A program made the position numbers and the translations under genes. The notes beneath the pieces are model-generated. The model had not been told where the DNA came from and did no database searches. It was given only the letters and a program-made list of their open reading frames with translations. Shown here in pieces: positions 38,301-50,070 of a DNA stretch of 64,000 nucleotides (the first letter of the stretch is position 1; every line of letters begins with the position of its first letter). The stretch is from contig JAKJHU010000067.1 in NCBI GenBank assembly GCA_022316685.1, positions 3,234,501 through 3,298,500 on the forward strand, given 5' to 3'. The DNA comes from Progne subis subis (taxonomy: Eukaryota > Chordata > Aves > Passeriformes > Hirundinidae).

Positions 38301-39646
38301 AAGGTATGAAAGTCCCTGAATGTGTAGAAAGGAAATCTATACTTGATGTGAAAGTCTAGTGTTTGATATCATAATAATTAAGCAAACCCTAAGAGACTAA
38401 AAATCGGCAGGAACCAGGTTGTCTTGCTTCAGTACAGTCAGTGTAGGAGATCTCCTTTGGCTTAGGACCCATCAGCTGCAACCTTTTCTCTGCTTACTTC
38501 CTATTTCTCACGTGGCAAATGAAAGGTAACAAAACACAGCTCAGAAGGTAAAACAGTTTTCACCCACAAATACAAAGAGACACGAAGGCTCATGTAGTCA
38601 TCCCGTGATGTGGGAGAGGAGGTCTCTGTTCTCTCAAAATTTGTATCTGATAAACACAACCAGGAGACATGATGCCAGGAAGCACACTAAAATTACTTAT
38701 CACAGAGTACAAATTCTATTTACAATTATACTATAACTGCTTTTAGCTGACTTCAATCTTTCCCAACTGGAATTCACCCAAATAATATATTACAGTACAA
38801 AATATTTTATAGATGTTATATAGAATTGGAAATTGTGGCACCTATCCATGGACAGTGTGCAAAATATATGCAATAAGGATGATCATTTGTCCTCATGAAA
38901 ATTATTTGACCTCAATATGTTACAGTAGTCTATGATAATGCAAGTTTGTAATACTTTAAATAATGGCCCAAATCTGTCCATGGTCCCAGATCTTCATTTT
39001 GAACTCGCTATTTTATAACAGTAGAAAGGGAGTTTAACTTGTCAAGTGGTTGGCAAAGCTGAAAATGAAATATCATAAGAAAATATGTCAGAGGTAGACC
39101 TTTCTGACCCAAACTTCTCTTTGGCCAGCAAAACAATTTGTCTCACCAGTCACTGTATGGGCTGCATCAAGCGTACAGCTGATGGTTTTTTTTGGACTTG
39201 CATCAAACAATCTCAGTACATTGATCAGGACATTCTTAAATCTCTGTCCTTTCATGCTAAATCCAAAAGCTTCTTTTTCATGTGCACTCAACAAATAGAC
39301 ATTCATAACCTCAGAACATAAAAATATGATGGATTTTATCTTGAAGGACCTAGAATAATTAAATGCAACCAACTTGTTTCTGAAAGGTTTCTCTTCAGCT
39401 CTGCCTCAAGGATGTGACATATTTGCTATTTTTCTCAGTTCTGATTTCTTTTGCTTTGTCAGGGAAAGCAATGCTGTTATACATCACACAAAATAGTGAT
39501 GCAGTAGGGAGAGATGAGTGACAAAATACAGCAGAGAAAAAGAGTTCAAATAAAAGTTTTCATATCTTAAGCCCTACAGGATTTTGCCCTTAACATAAAA
39601 AATGTTAAGACTTGTCAGATACTATTAACCAGGATTTGCTTTCCTT
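35346..39646. other. Very AT-rich non-coding DNA
   Basis: No gene or repeat family recognised over 4.3 kb. Short A runs occur near 35471 and 35505. A GGGGCCGGATTCAGATCC phrase at 37211 resembles the end of old sauropsid DNA transposons, but no partner inverted repeat was found. Frames at 37530-37928 and 39085-39372 have no recognised domain. Confidence 0.45.
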
Positions 39647-39647
39647 A

Positions 39648-39689
<42 letters not shown>

Positions 39690-39699
39690 CATAATAATA
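39647..39699. repeat. (AAT)n microsatellite
   Basis: About 17 trinucleotide units, interrupted once by ATC near 39688. Likely length-polymorphic. Confidence 0.95.
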
Positions 39700-41396
39700 G
39701 TACCTCAAAAAGGCATGAGCAATCAGCAAAAAACCTCATCATCATTAGGAATGCAAATTCAGGGTAAATTTATCCAATGACTTTACTGAATAAAAACTCT
39801 GAAATTGGAAGTCTGGAAGTGAAAGATCCAAAATCAATACTGTTGTCCATTGCTCGTTTTTTACATGCATTTTATTTCACCTTATGCACCTCTCTAATTC
39901 TGTGGTATCTGCCATCACTGTATCCAACAACATCCTAAACACTTTTTTTTTTCTTTTTCTTTTTTTTTTTTTTTTTTAATTTTCCTGCTTGTAGAAATAG
40001 TTTGACTGTTTTATGCTCCTACATGTATGAAAAATTAGAACAACCAGGTAAAGGGCTTATTTTTAAATTTTCTGTTCTAAACATAAAAATCTGCATGGTT
40101 CATCTCATGGGAAGAGTGACAAGCACATGGTGCTATTGGGTAGCCTTGGCAGCACCGGGCCAGCGTGGCAAGGGACTGGCAGCATGATGCATAGCTAACA
40201 CAATCACCACCATACTGGCTCATTCTGAATCAGGACTTCCCAGTAATCCCAAATAAATTCAAACTGTGAGTGCAAATGATTGCAGAAGAAGGAGCTGTTT
40301 ACACACACATACACACAGCCCACAGGGGAAAAGACTGCAAATTGTTGTTGTTCTTTAGGAATTAATTATGGCCATTTTGTTTTTCTCATCTCCATCAAAT
40401 AGCAATATTATTTATTATGTCATTTGATTCATGATTGTGCTTGTCAAGTCCAGGCAGATGCCCAAGCTAATAAAAATTCCAAATAACAAGTAGAATATAT
40501 GCAATAGCAGTTTTTAAAAGCTAGACACTCTTCCTTCAGAATAATTGCTCTACTCGAGATCTCATTTCGATAGGCTATAATAGCTGAATAAACAAAACTA
40601 ACTAGATTAAATTTTGATCATGCAGACAGCACTAGATCATGATTACATTATTTAGTGAAGGAGAGATTGTTTTAAAGAAAAATATGAAGACTTAACAGAT
40701 ACAAAACCCCATATTAAGTAAACACTATCTGTAAATACAAAATAAATACTTTTATAAAAGAGCAAAGAGATCCATTTAATCATTGGCATACAGCTGTCTC
40801 TGTAAATCCTGGGTAAGACAAGATCATAAAATCAATTAAATTATATTACTGTTAATATCCCAGTTCCCATTGTTATTTCTGATATTCCAATTTCTAATTG
40901 TCAGCCACATTGAAATTCAAGGCTATATACATGGCACCCTCACTTAGTTCTTATCGTTGAATACAGGCATTTGAAGCCAGGTCCTTTTTGTCACCAGAAT
41001 ATGGAAAACCCTATGGAGACCAAAGATAAAGAGATACTGCTAAGAAGATGGAGCCTCCAGACAGCTGAATGAGGGGACAAAAGCAGTGTAAGGATTATAT
41101 TGATAATAGATCTCAGCCAGATGTTCACTGACTTTTTCTGCCTTTTAAAAGCAGTGAAGCTTGCCTAAGTGAGACATTTTCAATAGTACTACTGTACCTT
41201 GGGGATTCTGAATAAAATTGCTGCTTGCAAATGTTGTGTACTTGAATTTTTTTCCCCTAAGAATGACAAATTTAGTAGTTACTCATTTTTATTTCTAGCC
41301 TGTAATTCATAGTCTGCTAGGTTTCTTACAACTACTTTCCATCTACTACAGCAATCTACATGTACAACCAATTGTCATTTGCCAGGAGGAGAGGGA
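39700..41396. other. Unique AT-rich non-coding DNA with a T-rich tract
   Basis: T-rich stretch at about 39943-39978. No repeat family or gene recognised otherwise. Confidence 0.5.
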
Positions 41397-41735
41397 TGTC
41401 GCTAGAGGACACGAAAAGAATGATACTCACAGTCTGTTGTCAGGGCAAAGGAAAAAAAGTTTATTTCTTGCACTCGCTTAATATAGATTCTGGACAGTGA
41501 CCAGCAATTGGAGAATGAGGTTTCCACTTCTCTGACCCCACTGGTCAGGCTAGAAGTCCATCAATTGTCCCTCCTCCGAGGAGGAATGCGAAAACAATCA
41601 CTTTGTTTTGTGAGAGATTCCACTACAAAAATACAAACAATCAGAAGGCTAAAAATCTCAAGACAACAGAAGGAAGCATCTTCAACCCCAGTTTTCTGCT
41701 TTGCTGAGATTCAGAGACACTATCATGAATAGACA
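41397..41735 (-). mobile_element. Solo LTR of an endogenous retrovirus, 339 bp
   Basis: Seen: on the minus strand the unit starts TGTCTATTC and ends CTAGCGACA, giving perfect TGTC/GACA ends. A TATATTAAG promoter-like box (plus strand 41477-41485) precedes an AATAAA signal (plus-strand TTTATT, 41460-41465), followed by a short U5 with CTGACAACAGACTGTGAGT. The architecture is U3-R-U5. Known: it resembles avian ERV LTRs that I recall, though I cannot name the family. No target-site duplication was found (flanks GAGGGA and TACTAC), so one flank may be rearranged or the ends slightly misplaced. No internal viral sequence. Confidence 0.75.
41460..41465 (-). promoter_or_regulatory. AATAAA polyadenylation signal of the 41397-41735 LTR
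   Basis: TTTATT on the plus strand, about 10 bases downstream (minus-strand sense) of the TATA-like box. Such tight spacing implies a very short R, or that the TATA-like box is not the promoter. Confidence 0.55.
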
Positions 41736-42320
41736 TACTACCCCGATGGGAAGTATGTAGCTCAAAACTATAAAGAGAATCTGAGTTTTATTTTAATGTC
41801 ATCATGGTTCATAGGGGAAAAAAAAAAAAAAAGAAAAAAAAAAAAAAAAAAAGTCAAGCACAATGTTCACAGAACACTGTGTAGGGAACAGAGCAGAAAT
41901 GGTGCTCTTTAAAGAACTCTTTTTAAAGAGTTAAGTATTTAAAGTATTTAAAGGACTCAGACTCTTCTACACTGGGCCAACATTTACCTCTTGATACTTG
42001 CTGTGACACACCATGTGTCTTGTTCTCATGGAACATCTAGACATATAAAATGGCTTCCCTTGTGTGGAAGACAGGGCTTCCTGGGAGCATGGAGGCCTTC
42101 CTAGAAGCTTTGTTTGCCACTCTTTTCCTTCATTGTATGGGTATGTTCATCCTATTTTGTTGCACTGATGTCTGGATGTGTCCTGCTTCCACCCATTCAA
42201 AGCATAAACTTTCTTCTCTCGAAACAGCATTCAGATTTCCTCCCAAATCAGAGATGCTGTCCCCAGTTATCTGCAACATGTTGGAATTAATCAGATGAAT
42301 CTGCCAGTGAATCTATTGTA
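41736..42320. other. Non-coding DNA with an A-rich tract
   Basis: Holds the poly-A tract at 41818-41852 and a small inverted repeat AACTCTT/AAGAGTT near 41915-41932. No gene recognised. Confidence 0.5.
41818..41852. repeat. Poly-A tract with one G
   Basis: Fifteen A, one G, then 19 A. No retroposon body precedes it. Confidence 0.9.
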
Positions 42321-42833
42321 CCTGCCACTCAGCCCTGGTGAGGCCACATCTGGACCATCGAGATCCTCAGTGCAAGACAGGGATTTGCTGGAATGAGTTC
42401 AGTGAAAGAAAACAAATAAGTTTAAGGGACCAGAGAATCTTTCATATAAGAATATGTTGGGAGAGACAGGACTGCTCAGCCCAGACAAGAGAAGGATCAG
42501 AGGGGTGTTACCAAAGTATTTAAGTACCTGATGGACAGGAATAAAGATAAGAGACAGGTTCTTCTAAGTAGTGATTAAGAAGAAGCAATGGTACAAGATG
42601 AAACGTGAAATTACATTGGAACACAAAACAACAATTTTTTCTGTAAGGGTGATCAAACACTGGTATAGGTGGCCAAGAGAAGTTGTGAGGTCTCCATCTG
42701 AGCAGATCTTTACATTGTGCCTGGACACAGACCTGGGCAACTTTCTGTAGCTGTCCCTACCCTGAGCTGGTGGTTGAACTGGATGATGTCCAGAAGTTCC
42801 TTCCTACCCCAACTATTCTGTGACTTTGTGACT
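42321..42833 (+). mobile_element. CR1 LINE fragment, 3' end
   Basis: Seen in order: GCCCTGGTGAGGCCACATCT, 'GGGAGAGACAGGACTGCTCA' with GCCCAGACAAGAGAAGG, AAGTACCTGATGGACAGG, AGTGGTTGAACTGGATGATG-like phrasing (GGTTGAACTGGATGATG at 42771) and TTCCTTCCTACCCCAACTA followed by TTCTGTGACTTTGTGACTC, an octamer-type tail. This is the C-terminal end of CR1 ORF2 plus the untranslated region, in plus orientation. Inferred: 5'-truncated and clearly decayed, hence old. Confidence 0.85.
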
Positions 42834-45800
42834 CAGTCAAGTTCCTTGTGTTACAGACTCACAGGAGAACTGACACTGAACTAAATTAAGAGTTTTACAA
42901 AAATATGGGAAAGGCTTCTCTGAAATTTTAAGTTTTCTATATTTTTTAAAATACAATAAATTGACACCAACAGAAATGCAAATCTTGTGTGTAAAGGTAT
43001 ATGCATGACAGATAAAACCAGCTAAACTAGATGTGAGTCTTTTCCTATATAGGCATCAGCATTTTTGACAGATTATCCTATTTTTTTTTTTTTTTTAAAT
43101 TGGCTATTATCAAACAGAAACAATTTATCTCTTTTGTAAGGTTTGGCAAATAATCCATTCAGAATTAACATGCAGCTTCTATCCCCAAGAATATTTTGTA
43201 GGAAATTATTTTAAAATAAGATTCAAATCTTTATAATTAAGAAGAGCAAATATATTAATAAGAATAGAGAGATACATTTCTAATCTAAGTTATGCAAATT
43301 ACTCTGTGATTTTTGTCATTTACTTCAGAAACAGAACAATGCAGTTTTTTCAAATGCATGACAATCCTTCTCATTTATGTACTTGACACATTGCGATTGG
43401 ATATTTATTCTTACACAGCAAACTTTAATGGTATTGAGACTGTAAGTGCATACCTTCCATTTAAATACCTCCACACTTCTAAAACCAGTGTTTATAAATA
43501 TTTTTCTTTACAAATAACTTTTATAGAACTCTCAAAACTAAGCCTATTATTGCTTGAAATATTCATTAGATACAAAATTACAGGTGAGTAAGGGGATGAC
43601 TTTGCTTCAGAAAAAAATTTGAATTTCCTTTTTGGCTTTGCTATTTCTTGTCCACATGCCAAATAACAAATACATTTGAACCCTGTAGTTAACAGACACA
43701 TTAAATACATTTTTTTCATCTAGGAGAGTACTGTACAAATTCAGACAGTTTGCTATTGCCTCTCTTCACTCAGCTAGCACAAGAAAGAAGCACTTGCTAA
43801 CACCAGTACTGTACAATCATGGCTATTGCACAGTGTATGTACAGCACCCTGAGGCTCTCCCTGTGCTCAGCTGAGGGATTAGACAGGGCATGCCTGGATT
43901 ATACAATGCAGCAGCCAACAGAGAGTCCTAAGGTATCTCAAAACAAGACGAGGGCAAGTGACTTGCTAACACAGCCTCACTGCTTTAAATAAGCAGTTCC
44001 TTTGTAGTAGATATGGGAGCTCCACAGGATCCCGGTTTCCCTGTTTTTTGCACTCAGCACCTCTCATATTACCTACCTGATGCTGAGAGGCGCATCCTGG
44101 AAAATGTTTCATAGGTTAAGGGAAAGGAAAAAGCAATTTTCCCAGGGACCTGCAAGTAGCAGAGCAAGGAATTCTGTAGGGTTGTGGGCAGAGGAATTGA
44201 ACAGTAGTGGGGAGGGATAAACTGTATCCCAAGCTGTGCAAACAGGTGATACAGAAGAAACACATGGGTGTTAGGAATCCTTTCAGACTTAGGACTGAAA
44301 TTGTGACTGTAATGAAACCTGGGCTGCTTTGGCATTTTCTTCTTGCACTATGTCCCTAACTTCAACCACTGCCTTCTAAGCACCATCCTATTCCCTGTCT
44401 TTGTCACTTTTTTTGTGTGCCTTCACTGTGTTTCTTTTGCAGGCTCTCAAACAGCATGTCCCCCTCAAACCTGCTATTTCAAAAAGAAAAAAAAAAAAAA
44501 AAGAAAAAGAAAAAAAGAAAATAGAGCACAGTTCCTATGCCACTACTTCCAAAAACTTACCAAAACCTCATGTCAATAAGCTTACATCAGTTTCCATATT
44601 TGATGTCCACAATTCCTTTGGCTTCAGTAACTCTCCATTTTACATACCCAAGACCACACCTATGTACTGAAGCAGCTGACTAATTCGCACTATTATAAGG
44701 AAACATAATTTTAAACTTTTCAAATGGAACTGATCTTGTGCAAAGATAGAAATATTGGAAAGCTTCCTCCTGTGAGGACTCACAACACTGGAGTGTACAT
44801 TCTGTCAGCAATATCACTGTCCTGTAGTCAGTGTCAGAACCCTTCATTACAGTCACAGCTAATAGGCAGTATTTCTCCACACTGAAGGAGTACACAATTC
44901 TGCTTCTTAAAAGCAAGGGATGGTGGAAAGGAAAAGAATCCCAAATAAAGGAATATTTTTCTGTATTCTTTGTCACAGAACATCAGCACATGTGCCAGTG
45001 CCAAGACCCATATCAGAACAGGATGCACCATATACACCAAGTCTAGAAATCCACACTGCAACAGGAAATACGTTGCCCTGGCATAGCAGCCGTTGTCTGT
45101 GTATGCTTTTTCCAATCACATGAATATAAGGGGCTAGAACAGCCTCTGCCTCTGCTAAAAATCTCTTTTTAGTCTCTTTTCAGTGTCAGCAGAACAGGTT
45201 GACCTGATACTAATCAAGCAGTGTCTGCAAAGTAGGCTGAGCTCTGCCTGTTTTGTTTCACAGAGGCTTTTAAGACAACACTGACCAGTAACAGCTTTTG
45301 TCTCATTCTGACTGCATAAAGCAAAGTAGCAAAGGTGGCAATATTTATGTCACTCAAGGCATCAGTGTTTGTGGCTTACTTTACTCATCTTCTCCAAATC
45401 CTCATTGATCTTATGTCATTGTCTCAGAAAGTCAATAGGCCATTGCTAGTCAGAAGAAATAGCAATTGCACCTAAAAACAATTAATCTTGTGAGTGTCTT
45501 AAAATGCCTTGGGAATCATGGCTCAGCTGAACTTTAAAAAGAGAGGTCATCTGAATTGCAATGGCATCATTAATTAGTATCAATAGCTTGTATTATTTCT
45601 TATTAATAATATAACTGTACTGCTCATAATAATTTTGTCAATAGTCAGATAAAACACATTAACCAAGGGGAATATTCTGGCACATTTTTTACTTGACATT
45701 TTTTCTTCCTTAAGTCTGTATTTGTAATATTGCTGATTGTTTAATGAAATACCTTCAACTCACGACCTGTTATACTCACTACATTCTATTTACTCACTGC

Positions 45801-45964
45801 ATAATTTCAAAGAGTAACAAGGAGGTGCCAATTTAAAGGCTAAAGTAATAGCAGCCTGTGGTGCTACTGGAGAAGTATTTTGCATCTCTTTTAGACAGAG
45901 GAAAAAGTTATGGATAGTCAGTCAGTGACAGAACTAGAGACCATATCTAATTTTGTCTTGTAGG
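42834..45964. other. Unique AT-rich non-coding DNA
   Basis: No gene or repeat family recognised. T16 at 43081-43096 and an A/G-rich tract at 44481-44520. Frames at 44069-44335 and 44680-45115 have no recognised domain. Confidence 0.5.
44481..44520. repeat. A-rich (AAAAAG-like) low-complexity tract
   Basis: Long A runs with scattered G. Purine-only, no retroposon body upstream. Confidence 0.85.
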
Positions 45965-46140
45965 TGTGGTAGATCAGCAGTAGTTAACAGCCAAACTCCC
46001 ATCCAACTGATCACTCAGCCCCCTGCTCAGCTGGACAGGGGAGAAGATATGGTGAGATGGTTCATGAGTTGAGATGAGGACAGAAAAACTGTCCCCCAGT
46101 TACTGTCATAAGCAAAACAGATTTGATATGTGGAAAATTA

Positions 46141-46191
46141 ACTTAATGTTAATTGAATAGAATAGAACTTAATGTTAATTGAATAGAATGG
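46141..46191. repeat. 26-bp tandem duplication inside the LTR
   Basis: ACTTAATGTTAATTGAATAG plus AATAGA is followed at once by a second copy that ends AATGG. The two units are almost identical, suggesting a recent slippage or unequal-exchange event. Confidence 0.9.
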
Positions 46192-46232
46192 TAAGAAACA
46201 AAGACAGAAGTGAAAACACTTTTAAAAAGTAA

Positions 46233-46243
46233 CCCCCCCCCCC
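46233..46243. repeat. C11 homopolymer
   Basis: Eleven C residues in the LTR, corresponding to a C-rich part of the family. Prone to sequencing error. Confidence 0.9.
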
Positions 46244-46701
46244 AATCTTGCCTTTTTCACAGGTTTCACATCACTCCATTCCCAGCTCCTTTCCCTCCTC
46301 CTCCTTGAACAATGCAGAGGATGGGGAGTGGGGGGTTGGAGTCAGTCCATAAGAGCTCCACTGCATCACTCCTTCCTCCTCACACTTTTCCCATGCCCTA
46401 CCATGGACTCCTCCAGGGGCTGCAGGAGAACCTCTGCTCCTGCCCTGGGGCACCTTTATTTTTCTCTATTACTTCTCTCATTTTGGCATCTTCAGGCATC
46501 TTCAGGACTGTTTCTCTCATATTTTCCCCTCAATCCTCACTGCATATGCAGCATTTGGTCCACTTTAAAATACTTTTTCCCTGAGATGCCACTCCCATGG
46601 CTGCAGGGCCCAGATCTGGCTGTGTCCAGCATGGGGCAGCCCTGGACACTCCTTGCAGTGGCCACCCTGCTGCCAGCACCCCACCATGGACACCCAGTAC
46701 A

Positions 46702-48534
46702 GAATGACACCAGTGTAAGGGACGGGCATCTCTAGTCAAGTGTAAAGGAGAGAATCAGTCTCCAGCTCCCATTCCCTGTAGGACCCATGGTGTCTAATAG
46801 TACAGAAGAGAGACTGAAAATGCAAAGCCTGCCTCACATAGATTCAGAGCCCACTCCGCAAAATACCTTTCTTGGAGGGTCATCCTAGCTCTACCTCTTT
46901 TTCTTGAGCATCAAAACTTTAAGGATGGTTGAATTTATCTTCTTGTTTTGACACTTCTAGATAAACTGAGGTAGAAACACAGCTTTGATTTGCACAAATT
47001 GATGAGCAGCAGATGCTCCAGGCTGATTCCAAAGGTCCCCATGTAACAAGAGTCGACTTGGAACCATATATGGACCGGATGAGTTCTATCCTGTGCAGAT
47101 CAGTACCCACTCTAACGCTTTTCAGACAGTGAGGATGGCTCTGCCTCCACAGAGAGCTATGGTGTAGACCCAAACTTCTCTGCAAATGTATGCTCTCTGC
47201 TAGTGTCATGCTTTGCCAGGGCTGCTGCTAGCCTGTTTGCTACCACACTTACTGTGGGAGAAAATCAACATGTAGAAAAGTTTTTCTTTGTTGTTATAAA
47301 CTTCTGGTGGAAATGAACACCAGTAGACCAAAGGTAAGAGCTCCATCTGATGGAGACCACCCTGCCACAAAGGCCACCTTACCATGTTCTCCTGCTGAAC
47401 CTGAAACACTTTTATACCTGGCACTACAGGAAATAGCTTTTCAATCTCTGTGGTTCAGGTCCTTCTTCAGGTTCTTCCTCCTTCAATTAATTCTCCACAT
47501 TTTGAATTTCTTAGTTCTGTCCCTCACCCCACAACTGATTCCTACCAACTACTCTACTACTGAACTTTTGTAATTAATTTTACAGTATGAAAAACTGCAG
47601 AAGCCAGTGCAGAATCAGGAGATTTGCAGCAACTGACTGTGCTTATTACCTACAGAAATATAAATGCCCAAGGAAGATAAAATTCTCATCATAATAATGA
47701 AGAAAATGTGAGATAATGTAATTTTAAAATTCTAGCACTTACTAACTAAACAATTCAAGTGGGGGAATTGGAATTTACATGAAATAATTAGAAATACTAA
47801 GTATTCGTGAAACTCTCAAAATACATTTTTAGTGTGAAAAGTTCATGCATCCCATGCAATATTATTAAAAATTGATTTCAATATTAAAATCCTATCAGTG
47901 CAATGCATATGTCATTTTGTTGCTGTAATATAGATTTTTACAATGATCAATTCCCAGCTATTAGCCTGAAAAGCATCTCAACAGACAGAAATAGAGATGA
48001 ATACCTCATTGCTATAGAGTCAACATCAAGTACTTTAGTAATTTTTTTCAAAGGAGGAAATTAAACATCTGCTCATAAGATTTAGTGATCCTTCAAAAAA
48101 CAAAGTCATTAGAATGAGTGACACATGGCCAAAAAAAGTGTATTCTGAGTGTCAGAGCAGTTAATAAGCTGTTGGACTTTGAGATATTAAAACAATAAAT
48201 TTAAGATACAAATTCATGAACAAGAAACGCTGTGAAGTGGTAGGCAAGTTCTCTATAGCATTCCATTTATTTGCTTTATGACAGTGAGTCCATGTATATT
48301 ACAGTTCAAATCAAAATCCATAATGGAGACAGAGGGGAAAAAAGATGGGGGAGTGGGACACTGTTTCAGGGGACATGTTGTAAGAGGCACCAGTTAAAGT
48401 GAGGAAGAAGAAAAAAATGGAATTAAGGTGTCAGACTTCACCTTTGTCATTTTACTTCTGTCTTCATCTTATTGCTTGTATTTAACTGCTGGGGTAAGGA
48501 TTAGTCTTTGAACTTTGAATACCTAAAATCCACC
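46702..48534. other. Unique AT-rich non-coding DNA
   Basis: No gene or repeat recognised. Frames at 46919-47209 (minus) and 47307-47573 (plus) have no known domain. Confidence 0.5.
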
Positions 48535-48585
48535 TTTTTTTTTTTTTTAGAAATTGCATGTAAAAAAAAAGGAAAAAAAAAAAAA
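48535..48585. repeat. T14 followed by A9GGA13
   Basis: A T run and, 13 bases on, an almost continuous A run. The two can pair, so the region could form a hairpin. Low-complexity DNA. Confidence 0.85.
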
Positions 48586-49111
48586 TTAGCCAGCTGTGTT
48601 GTTTACATTATGAAACCCAGTCACATGGCATTGTGTTTTCCCAATTCATTATTATTATTATTCATAGTTGCAGATTATCACACTGGGAAAAGGCTGTTGG
48701 AGTCCAGGGCATTCCTTTGGCTGCCCTGGAGGGTCAGAGACTTGGACAGGAGGGTCTGGGACCCTGGCCCAGAGCTCAGAGAGACATTGGCTTTGATCCC
48801 AGTCCATGGGAGATGCTTCCTGCACTGCGGGAAGGATTGCAAGCCACAAGAGTGTGAAAGATAGTAGTTCAGCTTATCACAGGGTGAGAAAACAGTAGGT
48901 TTGGGGTTTTTAGTATTGAAGTGAATGGGGGCAAGATGGAGAATTTGGGGCGTTGTCTCCTGCTTCTTCTTTCTTCTTCCCTCACTCCATTTTCTGCAGT
49001 GACGGTGGCACAAAGTAGTTTAAAGAGATTGGGTCAAAGTAGGGATGACCTGTTTAGTATAAATGATAGGTATTGGCAATTAATGATAAATAAAGAATAC
49101 GTAGCAATTAG

Positions 49112-49118
49112 TATAAAA
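49112..49118 (+). promoter_or_regulatory. TATA box of the 48695-49349 LTR
   Basis: TATAAAA, about 100 bases before the AATAAA signal, an ordinary U3-to-R spacing. Confidence 0.6.
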
Positions 49119-49219
49119 GATAATGACAGCCCAGTCTGGGAGGAGTCGAGGAGTCACCAGATGCCCAAGCAGCTGCACAGACCTTTGTTGGGCACTGAGA
49201 AAATTGTAAGATAAGAAAC

Positions 49220-49225
49220 AATAAA
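49220..49225 (+). promoter_or_regulatory. AATAAA polyadenylation signal of the 48695-49349 LTR
   Basis: AATAAA in the R region. With the TATA box it sets the plus orientation. Confidence 0.65.
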
Positions 49226-49422
49226 CGAAGCGTGCAACCTTGAAAGATCAAAACCTGAAGACTCAGTCTCTTTCTTGCGTTTGGCTCAGAGCTCTGCAGA
49301 GGGCAAAAAGACTCTAAAACCCCCTGAATCTCAGAGAAAAAACCCGAGAAAAGGCAGTATTGAAAAATATGGAACCAAAAAAATCCAGAGGAAAATGTCA
49401 TATAAAGCTTTAAGATACATGG

Positions 49423-50070
49423 GTTTCTGGTGGATAAAAAGCTGGACAGCAGTCAGGAATGTGCATTTGCAGCCCAGAAAGCCAACCATGCCCTGGGCCT
49501 CATTAAAGGAGTGTGGCCAGCAGGTCGAAGGAGGTGATTCTGCCCCTCTGCTTTATCCTATGATATCCTATGAAAGGATATGAGGATAAAGTGTATATGA
49601 AGCCTCAAAGTGCTTGTTGAAGTCTGGGGCAGAGGAAAGACATGAGCTATTGAAGCAGAACCAGAGAAGGGGCATGAAGGATGTCTCCTATGAAGACAGG
49701 CTCAATTCAAAACTGAACGGAGTGAGTTCAGTTGAGGTTGTTCAATCTGAAGAAGACTCTGGAAAGACCTCATTGCAGCTTTTCAGTACTCACAGGGGCT
49801 TATAAAGGAGCTGGAGAGCAACTTTTCACACAGGCAGTGATAGAACAAGGGGAAATGGTTTTAAACTAAAAGAGGAGAGATTTAAAATAAATGTTAGGAG
49901 GACATTCTTTACTCTGATGGTGGTGAGGCACAGGAACAGGCCTGTTGTAGATGCCCCAGGCTGCTGGCACTATGAACAACCTGGTCTAGGGGTTGGTATC
50001 CCTGCCCATGTTTGTGGGGTTGAATCTTTAAGGTCCCTTCCAACCCAAGCCATTTTATGATACTATGATA
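49423..50070 (+). mobile_element. CR1 LINE fragment, 3' end
   Basis: Seen in order: TTCTGGTGGATAAAAAGCTG, 'GCAGCCCAGAAAGCCAACCA', GGCCTCATTAAAGGAGTGTG, TGATTCTGCCCCTCTGC, a small palindromic insertion or expansion (TCCTATGATATCCTATGAAA), GAAGACAGGCTCAATTCAA, TTTAAAATAAATGTTAGGAG, 'GACATTCTTTACTCTGATGG', GGCACAGGAACAGGCCTG, AGGTCCCTTCCAACCC and the tail TTTTATGATACTATGAT. These are the end of CR1 ORF2 and the untranslated region. The 5' truncation point lies 73 bp from the preceding solo LTR. No intact polymerase. Confidence 0.92.

Larger units (their letters stand above)
45965..46701 (-). mobile_element. Full-length solo LTR, about 737 bp, same family as 16250-16734
   Basis: Seen: on the minus strand the unit starts TGTACTGGG and ends ...GATCTACCACA. 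Recognisable parts, read on the plus strand, are CTGCTCAGCTGGACAGGGG, CAGTTACTGTCATAAGC, 'AAAACAGATTTGATATGTGG', a C11 run, CTCCTTCCTCCTCACACTTT, CCATGGACTCCTCCAGGGGC, 'TGTTTCTCTCATATTTTCCC' and ACTTTTTCCCTGAGATGCCA. I recall these in this order from a large avian ERV LTR (probably ERVL-like). It is inverted relative to the 16-kb copy. No target-site duplication is clear. A 26-bp tandem duplication sits inside it (46141-46191). No viral genes remain. Confidence 0.75.
48695..49349 (+). mobile_element. Solo LTR of an endogenous retrovirus, 655 bp, with target-site duplication
   Basis: Seen: starts TGTTGGAGTCCAGGGCATTC and ends ACCCGAGA (the usual CA changed). AAAGGC lies directly before it (48689-48694) and directly after it (49350-49355), a perfect 6-bp duplication. 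TATAAAA is at 49112-49118 and AATAAA at 49220-49225, followed by GACTCAGTCTCTTTCTTGCG-type U5. Known: I recall the start and the GGGGCGTTGTCTCCTGC phrase from an avian ERV LTR. Inferred: solo LTR in plus orientation with no internal genes. The AT-rich middle carries a frame of 97 codons (48921-49214) that is not a gene. A CR1 begins only 73 bp downstream. Confidence 0.85.

Noticed and set aside
41915..41932. Small inverted repeat AACTCTT/AAGAGTT
   Set aside because: A 7-bp stem is expected by chance in DNA of this composition.
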